A DNA stretch of 64,000 nt. It comes from Hyperoplus lanceolatus (taxonomy: Eukaryota > Chordata > Actinopteri > Uranoscopiformes > Ammodytidae). The stretch is taken from contig CM049403.1 in assembly GCA_026929865.2 (NCBI GenBank), forward strand, positions 26,659,001 to 26,723,000. The letters run 5' to 3'. Below are positions 49,501 through 60,048 of the stretch, in pieces; the first letter of the stretch is position 1, and each line of letters starts with the position of its first letter. The notes below the pieces were generated by a model. That model saw nothing but the letters and a program-made list of their open reading frames with translations, was not told the origin of the DNA and made no database searches. The translations under genes and the position numbers were made by a program.

Positions 49501-49708
49501 AGGTGTTTCAGGAGCATCCAGCTGGAAGGAGGCCTTGTGGAAGACAAGGGGAGAGATTATATCTACACACTGACCTAGGAACACGTCGGGATCCCCCAGT
49601 CAGAGCTGGTCAATGTGGCGCGGGAAAGAGAAGTTTGGGGTTCCCTGCTCAAGCTGCTGCCCCCGCGACCCGATTTAGGATAAGCGGTTGATGATGATGA
49701 TGATGATG
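46566..49708 (+). mobile_element. LINE (non-LTR retrotransposon), coding-dead
   Basis: Plus-strand element, opposite to the gene it interrupts. A target duplication AATACTTTTT lies at 46556-46565 and 49709-49718. It is GC-rich compared with its surroundings and ends in GGATAAGCGGTTGATGATGA, that is, a (GAT)n tail. It encodes an endonuclease and a reverse transcriptase in one broken frame. At 3.14 kb it looks near full length or modestly 5'-truncated. Clade: fish elements with this protein and a GATAAGCGGT-type tail; I/Nimb-like or RTE-like, not settled by eye. Confidence 0.92.
46796..49680 (+). pseudogene. LINE endonuclease-reverse transcriptase, broken
   Basis: Apurinic-type endonuclease at about 46850-47520: [20 protein letters not shown] and [10 protein letters not shown] in one frame, then after a shift near 47080 [29 protein letters not shown] with the catalytic Asp-Asn pair, and [16 protein letters not shown] with the late Asp. 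Reverse transcriptase from about 48240: GKAPGVDEIRPEML, WQTGVVVPIFKKGDQRVCSN, YRGITLLSLPGKVYSKVLER, GFRPGRGTTDQLF, FVDLEKAYDRVP with the first catalytic Asp, and FADD at 48938-48949 (LLFADDVVL). C-terminal part: FKYLGVLFASEG and, near 49480, WFGHLV. Many frameshifts and stops separate these pieces, and several stretches (for example 47520-48090) show only fragments. The active-site FADD is still present. Confidence 0.9.
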
Positions 49709-51844
49709 AATACTTTTTTGAAATCAAAAGAAAAAAACAATGAGCTAGCTCTACAGGTATAATGCCCTCAAATAAATCATGGGCAAGATCTGGAGGGTAA
49801 CCTGCAGTAAGATGAAAATGTGATAGAGCCTTGCTCAGAACACATTCACGTTTAACGCCACAGTATGCACTTGTTTTTTCCAGTGCACACTTCAAATGTG
49901 CATCATGAAGTTCCAGCGTTCTGCGCTCAAAGCGACTAGCTGTCAATGACTGAATTTCTGTTTTCTTAGCTGTACAGAATCTACAGATGTATTCCCCGGA
50001 GAAACTTTCTACAAAACCTGCCAGGCCATGGGCACCTAGGTTATCAGCTATTACACAACTCACAGTGCCTTTGATACACTCATTCAATTGAGTGATGAAC
50101 AAACCATGCTCCTCCAAAATTACCAGATCTTTCAAAAGTGGATCCAACACTTCTTTGAAACCGAATTTTCTCAAATCGTCACTTTTACAAAGAACAGCTA
50201 AATAAATTGACGAGAGAGCAGAATGAGAGCCAGGCGGCAAATTGTCCAAAAACCAATATACCCCACAAAGCTTGTGCTTTTTGCGAGAGGTCCCAAGAGG
50301 ATTACAAACCTCAAATTCGTCGATGTAAAGTTTTATGGAAATTCTCAACTCATCAACAGCTAGAAAGCTATTTGTTTTGTAATTTTCACCATCTCGAAAA
50401 GACCTGTAAACTTGTTGATCACCATGCAAAGCTTCTCTATTTTTTTGAGCTGTGTGTTCTTCAATCACTTTATCCAGTATTTTATTGTGACTCAGTACCT
50501 CCTGCAATAACTGTAATAATGGGACATATTGAAATGTCCTCCTTTGTTCTACAGATAAAATATACTCGGTTGCTTCAACAACTCTAAAATGAACCTTGTA
50601 ATACTGTTTTCTTTTATAGGATGTGGCAAGAGGGCCAGACCTTTCAAAACTTTTAGAGACAGGGTTAGAGACGCATACAGAATTAGCAAGTTCTTCGAGA
50701 ACTGCCGGACCAATATTGAGTTTATGGCTCTTGAAAATTTCTGTAATTGTATGCTTTCTTGACAGGTACACTAGCTGAACTTAGAAAATGCAACTCTTCC
50801 AATAACTCATCCAAACCTTTTGCAGGAATATGAAATATATGTTCTAATTTTAACAATATTGCTGCTATTTTCCTCTCAATAACTTGTGGCAAATTTTCCA
50901 CAGGTCCACTTTCCTTTTCTGTCACCGTCTCAACTTCAACATCAAATGACACATCAGCTGGATAGTCAGCCCCAACGCCGCCAGAGGCAACCGGTCCTAC
51001 AACGGTGTTCACAAAGTTAACTACACTGGTTTTAAAATCGTTCAGTGTGTGTGGATGATGCTTTCTCCTTTTGTGACTGTTAAACGAATTATAAATATTG
51101 GACTGGAAAGAGCATCCAAGAAATACACAACCAACAGTCTCAAAATTTTGCAGATGTGTCCCCAAGTGAGAAAAATAATCACTCTCAGTAGAGAGGTCAC
51201 TACGTCCACATACCTCACATTTAAATGTTACTGTATTTAAAGCAGTCTGTGAAGGCTGATATGAATGCGCTCTATAAACATGCGTTCGGAGGGTAGTCCA
51301 CGTCCTGAATGTGCAAGGACAATTTACATAAATGCATTGATATTGTTGGCCTCTCCCATAATGATGATGTAGTTTATAATGTTTCAGTAATTTGTACCTG
51401 CTAATCTCTCTGGTGACACAATGTCTGCACTGCCACATACAGGTCACTGTAACAAAAAAGAAAAGAAAAAGGATTAGCAAATAATTCATATACAACATTT
51501 CAAAAGGGTGTGCGATCTTGAAAAATAGAAAATAAGCAGGGTATTTATTATGACGAAAAAGGACAGTTCTTCGCATCCTTCAAAAGGAAACTGATAAATG
51601 AAGAGAAAAAAAAAACTGTTAATGTATTTTTTTAGCCTGCTCTTGTAAATAGAAATTTTTATTTTAGAGTTTTAGTCAGCGATTGTTGACAAATCACTGT
51701 CAAAATCTTATATATAATCTTAATATTGATCTGCAACTAAAGTCAGTACTGTGTGCACTGAAAAAAAAACAATGTTATGACATTTTCAATGCCTTTGACA
51801 AAAACCTTCTCCAGCATTCTCTAGAATCGCTGACTCAACCTTAA

Positions 51845-52404
51845 AGAGGACCTATTATGCTACTTTTCTGGTCTTAATTTCTTGTTTTACACTGCTATAG
51901 AGCAACCTGACACGAATCACATCACAAAAAACTATGTAGATTTTCGGGAAGCTTTTTCTCTTATTTTGGCGATCCAGCACATCCTGTCAACACTTGAGTG
52001 TGTGTGCTTGGCTCCCTCCCCCCCTCCTGCAAGCCCCACTCCGTTGTGATTGGTTACCTTCCTTCCGAGGAACACTTTCAGTGAGCGGGAGCGCGAGCAT
52101 GGACCTATAAGGGGCGCGAGGCAGACGAACAAGGAAGTGACAGACCACCATACATGGAAACATCCGCGTGGTGACGTCACACATTTTTATGCAACGTCAC
52201 AAATTATGAAAGGCTAGCCCGCTTTGAACACGTGACTTCTCCACTGTGTTTAGTGGTCTGCGCAGACACCCCAGACGGTCAGCAGGGAATACGTCGAAAT
52301 GCATGTAAGTCATTATTTGATAATTTAGTATGGTTAAGCATGACTATGAATCATCATAACAACGTTTATAGGTCATAAAAGTCAAAAAGCATCATAGGTC
52401 CTCT
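51845..52404. mobile_element. TTAA-target MITE in the 5' intron of the EnSpm transposase gene
   Basis: Flanked by TTAA at 51841-51844 and 52405-52408. The left end AGAGGACCTATTATGCT and the reverse complement of the right end AGAGGACCTATGATGCT differ at one position. It has a fairly GC-rich interior, no coding capacity, and is about 560 bp. The family is piggyBac- or Kolobok-like by target. Confidence 0.85.
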
Positions 52405-52435
52405 TTAAATAAATAAAAATTAATTTAAAAAACAT

Positions 52436-52540
52436 TTATAGGGGCGAGGGGGCGCTAAGGCCTCGCAGCAGACCCGGGTAAGAATCCAGCCCGAGTCGCT
52501 CTCTGCATGTCATTCCCCTCTCTGATACATTTCCACTCTG

Positions 52541-52543
<3 letters not shown>
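52436..52543 (+). mobile_element. tRNA-derived SINE fragment
   Basis: GCCTCGCAGCAGACCCGGGT and AAGAATCCAGCC contain a degenerate B box, followed by TGCATGTCATTCCCCTCTCT and TTTCCACTCTGTCTAATATA. It corresponds to the 3' half of the SINE at 56666-56820. It is followed directly by the long (AT)n run. Confidence 0.65.

Positions 52544-52598
<55 letters not shown>
52544..52598. repeat. (AT)n microsatellite
   Basis: AT run of about 27 units between a SINE tail and the hAT-type MITE; it appears to have been the insertion target of the latter, since AT repeats also follow its right end. Confidence 0.95.
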
Positions 52599-52601
<3 letters not shown>

Positions 52602-53591
52602 TGCTGTCAAACGACTAAAATATTTAATCGCGATTAATCGCATCAATGTCATAGTTAACTCGCGATTAATCGCATTTGTATTACTTCTAGCCTGTCCCTT
52701 GATTTCTTTATGCTCTTATCACACCCATTCTGATTATGATATTAAAGAAGAAATACACTGAATTACAATGATGTCTACACCGTTGTAATTCAGTGTAGCC
52801 TATTTCTTCTACAATATCACAACTTGCAATTCAGTGCAAATAACAATAGGCTATATAACCCCCCCTGCACCCCACCCCTAGAACAGCATTCACAAACATA
52901 TTGGAACTTATTTTTTTTATTTAAAAACCAAACCATAAAACAACATAGGGTATATAAAACAAATAAGTATTAAAGCTAAATTAAACTGGTTGTTGTAGGC
53001 CTAAATGTTTTGGGAGTCTTTCATCCACGGCTTATTTCAGACTGTGTGGAGTGGACACGCTATGCCTGCGTGCAGGTGGTTGCCATGGTGCTGCTGCGGC
53101 CGAGGCTTCGTAGCGAAAATTAAAGTGAAAATGAATGACTGGCGGCTGCCACTAACATTCATGGAGGTTTTGGTGTGCGTGCAGGGTTATAAGTAGGACT
53201 TTTGATAATTACAGGCTTTTCCGCGAGGTCCCAGACTCACACACGGAAGACTAGTGAAGGTACGCGTAGCTGAGCTAGGAAGTGCTAGGTTCCGGTTTCT
53301 GCTTCAAAATAAAAGTCAGAATTGACTTGACGTTTCGCTGTTTTGCCAGTTAAATTATTTTATTGTGAAATTACGCTGTGGGACATGTTCCGTTTGAATT
53401 GACAGTAACTTACCTTCGAGCCATATGCATAGTTTGTAGTGTTTCAGTTGTTCTAACATTACTAATTGATACAACAGCATGTGAAACCACAACCACAACA
53501 TTTCCTAGGCCATGACGAGCGTTAATCGATAAAAAAAATTGACGCCGTTAAAATGGGTTTGCATTAACATCGCGTTAAACTGACAGCACTA
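52599..53591. mobile_element. hAT-type MITE (TAGTGCTGTCA termini)
   Basis: The left end TAGTGCTGTCAAACGACTAA and the reverse complement of the right end TAGTGCTGTCAGTTTAACGC share the first 11 bases. Subterminal blocks carry CGATTAATCGC repeats on the left and GTTAATCGAT / GCGTTAAAC on the right. Both flanks are ATATATAT, compatible with an 8-bp hAT duplication but uninformative in an AT tract. It is 993 bp without a transposase. Confidence 0.75.
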
Positions 53592-53817
53592 ATATATATA
53601 TCAGCTAAATGTAGTATCAAATGTTGAACAGATAAAACTGAAGAAACTCTAGTTAACAGCAAGGCTTGATAAAAAAATAAAGTGAACAAATACTCATGAG
53701 GCAACCTCAGGAATGGGTAAATTCAGTTTTCAAAAATAATTTAACACTGATATCAGCTTAATGTTATGTTTATACATATGGCACTAGATAAACAATGTGA
53801 TACAAATATTAACTTAC

Positions 53818-53869
53818 CATGTGAGGCTAAAGGCAAATCTGAGCAGGGGGACAGCTATTTTTCTGATTT
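53818..53869 (-). other. Predicted 52-bp non-coding exon 2 of the EnSpm transposase gene
   Basis: On the minus strand the segment is bounded by a strong acceptor (TTTTTTTTCCCCACCAG) and a strong donor (ACATG|GTAAGTT). It contains one terminal ATG that would run into TGA after splicing to the main exon, so the main start is expected at 51438. Inferred from splice signals only. Confidence 0.5.
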
Positions 53870-54554
53870 CTGGTGGGGAAAAAAAAAGATTAATAGTTTT
53901 AAAATGCTATAAACACAAGCAATTTTTATATTGTGAATACTCATTTCAGTATCTGTAGTTATACACAGACGGTTCAACTTAATGTAGAGGAGCATTCATT
54001 TTACTAAAAAAATAAAATGCAATAATCAGTGGAAATCTAATATAAAGGAAGCGATCATACTCGTGGTCTAATGTTAGGGCTGTACAGTGCGACAGTTTTA
54101 TCACATTTTGCTATTAAAATTGATGACATGCGATGATGAATACAATGCTACTCGCAGTGCAACAGGTTAGTAATGAGGAGATGCTGTTTTTGAGACACGG
54201 GAGTGATGCACAACACTGCTTAGAAGGCTCTAAATTAACACTCGTCAAATGCGGGTAAATGTATTCTTATGCGAGTAAGTCCACCCGCCACTTTTGCTAG
54301 TGAAAGAATGTGTGCTCGTCCGTCACCAAAGGTAATCAACAGGGAGGACACGGCTCTCTTTACTTTAACGCAGTCAAGTTACCGCGTGTGCAAACATAAC
54401 ATTTCCTGTGCGCCTTCACATTAAAAGTCTGTTAAAGCCAAACGTGAGTTGACTTTTATTTTGAAGCAGGTAAGAACAGGGAGTTAACGCATCCCAGCCC
54501 CGCAGTGCTAGCTTGAAAGGCAACTGATCCTTCAGCTGCATTGAAATAAGCCAC
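53870..54554. other. EnSpm 5' intron sequence
   Basis: No gene. 54082-54130 (TTAGGGCTGTACAGTGCGAC) resembles the end of a common fish hAT-type repeat, and 54220-54530 reads like an old repeat, but no matching second terminus was found. Confidence 0.4.
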
Positions 54555-54691
54555 GATTAAATTAACTTCTCATTGGATTGATATATACTGTATGTTGACC
54601 TGACTTTTCTTTAAATTAGCTATTATGAACAAGAGTGAATCATGTAATGACGAAAAACATGTTTCAATCATTGTATGTCAACATATTCTTA
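54555..54691 (+). repeat. 137-bp direct repeat, inner copy
   Basis: Nearly identical to 55981-56118, in the same orientation, sharing CTTCTCATTGGATTGATATA, TTGACCTGACTTTTCTTTAA, ATTAGCTATTATGAACAAGA, GTGAATCATGTAATGACGAA and AAACATGTTTCAATCATT. The copies differ mainly in a short piece after GATATATA. Confidence 0.92.
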
Positions 54692-55319
54692 GATAAAGAG
54701 AATAATCAACACAATTAATGTTGTACTGTGAGCTATTGTAGAAAATGAATTTGGTTGAACCGATTGCATTGTAGACAAGTCTAACCTGCCAATAGAATTT
54801 TTTTTGCTGATTCAGAATGATTTCCCCCCATAGAACTATACAAATATCTATATATGTTTTACAATTATTATTACTGCACACTAGAATATAATATGGATTG
54901 AGAATCTCAAATGAGACCAAGATAAAATGCTCACCGTAATTAGATGCTACCAAAATTATTGTACTACTGAATTGTTTTGATTGCTAGCACCAGTGCTACC
55001 ACTTGATACAGCCCAATAGAGAAAAGAAAAATCACAAGGAATCGATTCAACTTGCTTGTCATGGCTGCGAGAAACTCGCTGTCCTCCGATGTTTATCATT
55101 AGACATGTGTGCTGTGCATGCGTTGTTTCGCAGGCCCCTAACTGAAAAACCACGTTAACATACACGCGGCCAAAGAACGCCGATAGTCACGAACTAGTCT
55201 GCTGGTTGAAGCCAATAAGTTTGAGTGTCTCCCAGGTTCATCCTGATATTAAAATAATTAAAATAATACCCACGTTACAGCCACGCTACGTCAACGGCTC
55301 GTAACACATAGGACTGTGG

Positions 55320-55566
55320 CTACAACTATACTCTGGCACCATGGCTATAACCATGTGCTAGCACTACACTGCTGCACGTGCACACGTGAGCTAGCAACAT
55401 GGCTATGACTGTGCCAGCACTGCCCCATTACCCATGCACACGTGTGCTAGTAACATGGACATGGCTATGACTGTGCCAGCACTCCCCCATTACACATGCA
55501 CTGTGCGCTAGCAACATGGCTATGACTATGTGCTGGCACTCCCCGCAACCAATGCACACGTGTCTC
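55320..55566. repeat. Minisatellite, about 60-65-bp units
   Basis: Four imperfect units built on AACATGGCTATGACT, GTGCCAGCACT, CCCCATTAC and CATGCACACGTGTGCTAG. The second and third full units are closest. It lies between the first exon and the rest of the EnSpm transposase gene. Confidence 0.85.
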
Positions 55567-55841
55567 TCGAATGAGTACTTACAAACCTGGTTGTATACAC
55601 ATACATTGCCATTTATTTCAACACGAAGCACGAAAATCCACTTTGAGAATACTCGGGTGGTCCATGGGTGTAAATTATAGAAACCTAGCAAGGCGGAGTT
55701 GAGCTACTTTGCGCTAACACGAGTGACAAGAGAAGACTTGAGAAATGTTCTCAGAAATGTATCATAAGGACCAATAGGTACAATTTAACACTCACACGGT
55801 TAAATAAAATACATTCATGATTATAGATATGAATTACTTAC

Positions 55842-55950
55842 CGTAAGATGAAGGATGCTAAACGATAAAGCTGGTATCAGTCCGTGTCTGTCTGTCTGTA
55901 CTCTGTAAATGACTGCATCCGGTCGGTCAAGGGCGTGCACGAGCATGCGC
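55842..55950 (-). promoter_or_regulatory. Predicted first exon and promoter-proximal region of the EnSpm transposase
   Basis: A consensus splice donor on the minus strand (TTACG|GTAAGTAATT, exon end at 55842) follows a segment with no long open frame. About 100 bp upstream is a GC-rich patch containing TGCGCATGC, a partial NRF1-like site, then the right subterminal repeat and terminus. Transcription from the terminus inward fits CACTA-type elements. The transcription start is not known, so the outer boundary is approximate. Confidence 0.45.
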
Positions 55951-55980
55951 AATAGCTCACAGTACAACATTCATTGTCTT

Positions 55981-56118
55981 GATTAATCCACTTCTCATTG
56001 GATTGATATATATCTTTCTAATTGACCTGACTTTTCTTTAAATTAGCTATTATGAACAAGAGTGAATCATGTAATGACGAAAAACATGTTTCAATCATTT
56101 TATGTCAACATATTCTTA
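55981..56118 (+). repeat. 137-bp direct repeat, subterminal copy
   Basis: Outer partner of 54555-54691, ending 42 bp before the right terminus of the EnSpm element. Confidence 0.92.
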
Positions 56119-56148
56119 TCTTGTTAATCAAACACATGCCCAAGTTCA

Positions 56149-56160
56149 TTTTTTTGAGTG
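56149..56160 (-). repeat. Right terminal inverted repeat of the EnSpm element
   Basis: TTTTTTTGAGTG, inverse of the left end; followed by TT. Confidence 0.8.
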
Positions 56161-56665
56161 TTGGCATGCATTGTGAGTGCGATTAATCCAAACTGACAAA
56201 AGCTGCAGTCCTCCCATGAAGGAGCAAGACACAAAGGCTTTAGGAAGCTCATCCATTCACACCCAGAGAAAATTACTGTATTTGTAATGGAATACTTCAC
56301 ACATTTTCTTTAAATTTCCTTTGAAATTAACAACATCTCCTCAAGGGAGACAGTAGGACTGTTCCTTTAATGACCCAAATGTCTTTGCTTGAGTGAGCAG
56401 AGCTGCCTCTGATTCAGGGACTGCAAATGAAGAGCCAACAGACGAGAATTGGGTTTAATGACTATATGACCGTATGTCACATCATCTGAATCATGTATGT
56501 CTTTCACTCATCATTGTGACAGCCACTACTGCTATGAAGTGAAACACATTTGTAAGTAAGTACATTCTTGTATTTATACAGCACTTTTTACAGACCGTTA
56601 CAAAGTGCATTACATGGTCCACAGGCAAATTAAAATGAATGTGTACCTAAAAGAATGATAAAAAC
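56161..56665. other. Non-coding stretch
   Basis: Flank to the right of the EnSpm element; no gene or repeat recognised. Confidence 0.5.
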
Positions 56666-56820
56666 GAGGCACTCTGGTGGCGTAGTGGATAAGCCCGTAA
56701 CATATAGGCTCAGTCCTTGTTGCAGTGGTCGCGGGTTCGAATCCGCCCCCTGGACCTCATGTCATCCCCCTCTCTCTCCCCACTTCCACTCTGTCGCTAT
56801 CTACTTCAAACTATAAAACA
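56666..56820 (+). mobile_element. tRNA-derived SINE
   Basis: Head GGCACTCTGGTGGCGTAGTG with A box (TGGCGTAGTGG) and a clear B box in GCGGGTTCGAATCCGCC, about 55 bp apart, then the body TCATGTCATCCCCCTCTCTC and CCACTTCCACTCTGTC, typical of a common fish SINE. The 3' end is short and ill defined. The piece at 52436 belongs to the same family. Confidence 0.8.
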
Positions 56821-59800
56821 GTGAAGATTGTAGTAGGAGGAGGGACCTGAGAGTTCCTTTGGAGGGCAGGAATTATACAGCTCACACCAATGAAAGAGAT
56901 CCCCTGGACAGGGAGATTAAAGATCATCCCCCTTGTGATGAGGACAAATGTCGCAGAATAATGAGTGGATATCAAAGACAGACGGATAACACCCCTAAGA
57001 TTGTGTTTTTCATCATCCCTCGTTAGTACCTACACCTTACACTATTTCAGTCCTCAGACTCACAATTTGACCAAGTCGGTCAGAGGAAGATCTAATTGGG
57101 TGTTTTTTATTAATGCTCTGAAACCACTCGCTGAATATCTCTTGCCAATATGATGCTATTTAGGAAGTCAGGGCATTGTGGTCTGTTCCCTTTGAGTGCG
57201 GTTGCCGTTATTTTTTAGGTAATTAAATTTCTTTCTCCAAGCGCTTCATCAGCTGCTCTGGTATTTGCGGTTTATCTGCCACTCTAATGAGCCTGTTTTT
57301 TTTTAACGTCCCTCGGGGTGTATGAAAGAATTTAAATCTATCAAATTATGGAATCCTACTGAACAGGGAAAATTGATGACAACAAGGCAGATGGAAATTA
57401 ATTTGAAAGTGATTTGAAAGCCAACGTCTGCACGGGGAAAGTCACAGGCAAAGTGGGAGTACAGCCTCATTCAGTGTGAAGAAACATAACAGAGCCCTTA
57501 TAGAAAAATCCTTGAAACGCTCGTCTCTCTGGAATGGCTGCAAGTTTCACCCAGCTGTGCGATAAAAGGTTGAATTTGAATACTGAAATCATGTGCTTCT
57601 GGGGATCAGTGGTCATGTGAAGACTGAAGGGATGCAGACAGGCCTTATTGCCCACTGTTCACCAATTTAAATCCCCCTTTAATAATATGCATAGATCAGA
57701 TCTATGCACTCTTCTGAGACCGAGGCTTCTGACAGGTATCAGAAGGTTTTTTTTTTTAACAGTAATTCCCGACATGTTATAAAGTCTCTCTGATCTCCTC
57801 AAGCACTGCCTAGAAAGGCATCTATAGAGTATGTGCTGTTTTCAGAAAAGAAGATAAAAGACATTACTACTCTCTTCATGGCGGTTTAGACCTCCATCGC
57901 ATCAGTCAAAAGGCCAGATATCTGAATTCATCATGATCATCATTATAATTTCCAACACCACTGTTCACCATATCCAGTTCCATATACTGTACATCTCAGA
58001 CCAGTATGTGCAGTAATGTCCGCATTTCTTTTTCCTATGTGGCTATTTTGATTCTCAAAATGGTGAGAAATGTAAAGGACCTTTGATGTTCTGGGTAGAT
58101 AAAATTCTCTTCTGTCTCTCCGCCACCAGTGCAATCCACAATCTTCCCTCATATTCCTGTAGAAATCACTCATTACCGGAGTGTGCAGTGACCTATTTTC
58201 AAAATACTTCATTTTCACACAGAAGTATGTGTTCTTAATTACTTGGCAAGGGAATGTTTCTTCCTTCATAAATAGGTCTGACTGCAGTATGTCTGTCCTA
58301 CTTTATCAGAGGGGAAACAAAGAAAAAAAGCTTAACAAGTTTGAGAAGCTATTAAACATTCTCTGTATGGAGGCTGAATTCATAACGTAGTAGCGCAACA
58401 TTTCTTTCTACTGTGAACATTTCCAGGTGGATGGCCATTGCTGTCAACTGAAGAGGTATGTTTGCATAAAATTACCCCAAGCTCAAGGCATTTCCTCTAA
58501 CTTTATACTTTGGTTAATGGTTAATATAAAGTCACATACAATACATTTTAAAGGCCATGCACAAAGTCAGTATGTATTTTGTCATAACACATTTTTTTTT
58601 GCCTTTGCATTGAAATCTATTTTGAATTAATTTTTATCGATTAATTCTCATTACAGTATGAGCATCACCAAGGGCAGTGAAAGTTATTTTCTCAAGTCGT
58701 GTCCTTACATAGAACTCTATGATGCTCATGGTTCATATGCAATTCAACTTTATCTTAATTAAATCAATGATATCACCTTCATTATGTCTGGTTTAATTGC
58801 ATGCTCATATATCCACTGGGACTTTTTTTACTTCTGTTTTTGTTTCTTTCTCTCATTTAGTCGACCTTGAGTGTGAAATCCCTGTGTGTCCTTCATTAGT
58901 AATTAACAGCTGTGTGCTCTCCTCCAGAGATGTATAGATGTCTGTTGCCTTTGTCGGCTTCCCTGTGCTGATGGTCTACAATTCTCTGCAAATCATCAGA
59001 ACCTTTTGAACTTCCAGGACCCCCCCCCCCCCCACAGGAGTTTAATATCTAGCCTGAAATTATGCTTCCAAATTATGGTTGAGCTCTTTCTGGAAAGGCG
59101 GCAGATGCCACTCAAAATAATCGTCTACCAGAAAGTCTCCTGGCTTTCGCTCCACTGGGGTTTCCTGTCAAATATTGAATTCCTAATAATCTCAAATACT
59201 GGAAGGATATTCTAAGGGCAGCTTGCATTGTCGTGAGTATTAGCCTCCAGCTCTGGCTCGTGTTGAAGTACAGGCTGGTATTAAATTACAGTCATCTGTT
59301 GTGATTTAAATGAACATCAGTCTCCATTAGTGATGGCAAAGCTGTTGTTTGTGAGGCGTGCACTCACACGGTGTATCTGTGTCTTTGTTCTGATATTTAT
59401 GAAGTTACGAGGATCAAATGACAGCAGAAATCTCACTGGGCTAGTTGGGAAGTGAGTTTAGCTTTGAGTTGAGTTTAGTTTTCAACATTGCTATCGTTGT
59501 CCCTCAACTTAAAGGATTTTAAATTGATTAAAACATTTGCTTATTTTCCACCACATCATTATGTAAATACATTCACCAGCAATGTGTAAAAAGAGTTCCC
59601 AAGGCCTGACAATGAATATTTAAAAGAGCTGATAAAAATATATACAGTATAAAGTAGAAGGACACGGAGCTCTTCATGTTGGAAAAAACTCAAATACCCA
59701 CTTGAAAATACAAGGACATTGCTCGGGGATGGGATTGTAAACTGCAGCTGCCATTGAAACATAATAAAAAGATCCTATGGATTAATGTCTCTTAAATTAT

Positions 59801-60048
59801 TAATTTGTGTTTCATTTATAGATTTGAAAGAAATGTCACATTAAATTAACATTACACAATATACACCCTACTCAAACTGATGAATAGAGAAAACATAAAG
59901 GCCAATAAATAATTTAAAGCAGAACAGAAGGGGGAAAAGCTGCTGGCCATCAAGTTACACAGGACCGGCAATGCATTAGTGGAGGTTCAGTACCTTGGAC
60001 AGCGACATCCGCACAGGACACAACCAGGAGAAGACATCAGTGATGTTA
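56821..60048. other. Non-coding stretch, no gene recognised
   Basis: Open frames below about 110 codons without features. A poly-C tract lies at about 59021-59033. No transposon termini recognised. The part around 57150-57480 is repeat-free and balanced in composition. Confidence 0.5.

Larger units (their letters stand above)
45610..51446 (-). pseudogene. Zinc-finger + TNP2-like transposase of the EnSpm element, split by a LINE
   Basis: Main coding exon on the minus strand, acceptor TTTTTTGTTACAG at 51447-51450, likely start ATG at 51438 (MWQCRHC). C2H2-type fingers occupy the first ~150 residues (CRHC..H..H, C....C......H, CEVCGRSD..). The transposase part follows: YIDEFEVCNPLG (about 50325), CGVYWFLDNLPPGSHS, SCVIADNLGAHGLAGF, GEYICRFC, PPDLAHDLFEG and, beyond the LINE, LLPKHHFLEHYPVLIRQFGP and WTMRFEAKHSVFK. 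These fit the Asp, Asp, His-Asp and Glu signatures of TNP2/CACTA transposases. It ends ...CLRLVSLKRHITLNG at 45610. Breaks: a one-base frameshift near 50765 after HFLSSASV, the 3.1-kb LINE at 46566-49708 between LLISKKY and FTLEKLNN, and frame changes near 45950 and 45820. The family is multicopy and usually unnamed in fish annotations. Confidence 0.85.
40730..56160 (-). mobile_element. EnSpm/CACTA (CMC) transposon, 15.4 kb, with nested insertions
   Basis: The left terminus CACTCAAAAAAAAAAATCAT and the reverse complement of the right terminus CACTCAAAAAAATGAACTTG share the 12-base CACTCAAAAAAA end, flanked by TT on both sides (40728-40729 and 56161-56162), a 2-bp target duplication. CACT(A/G/C) ends with short TIRs and repeat-rich subterminal regions are typical of CMC/EnSpm elements. 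Inside are two minus-strand genes: a zinc-finger plus TNP2-like transposase (51446-45610, 5' exons out to about 55.9 kb) and a PB1-like/'SAMD3-like' gene (45140-42344). Later insertions are a LINE (46566-49708), a TTAA MITE (51845-52404), a SINE piece (52436-52543) and a hAT-type MITE (52599-53591). Frameshifts in both genes show that it is defunct. Confidence 0.85.

Noticed and set aside
55320-55566. Regularly spaced repeats that could suggest a CRISPR-like array
   Set aside because: Units are contiguous without unique spacers, and the DNA is vertebrate; a minisatellite.
56666-56750. tRNA gene
   Set aside because: A and B boxes are present, but the sequence continues into a SINE body and does not form a proper tRNA.
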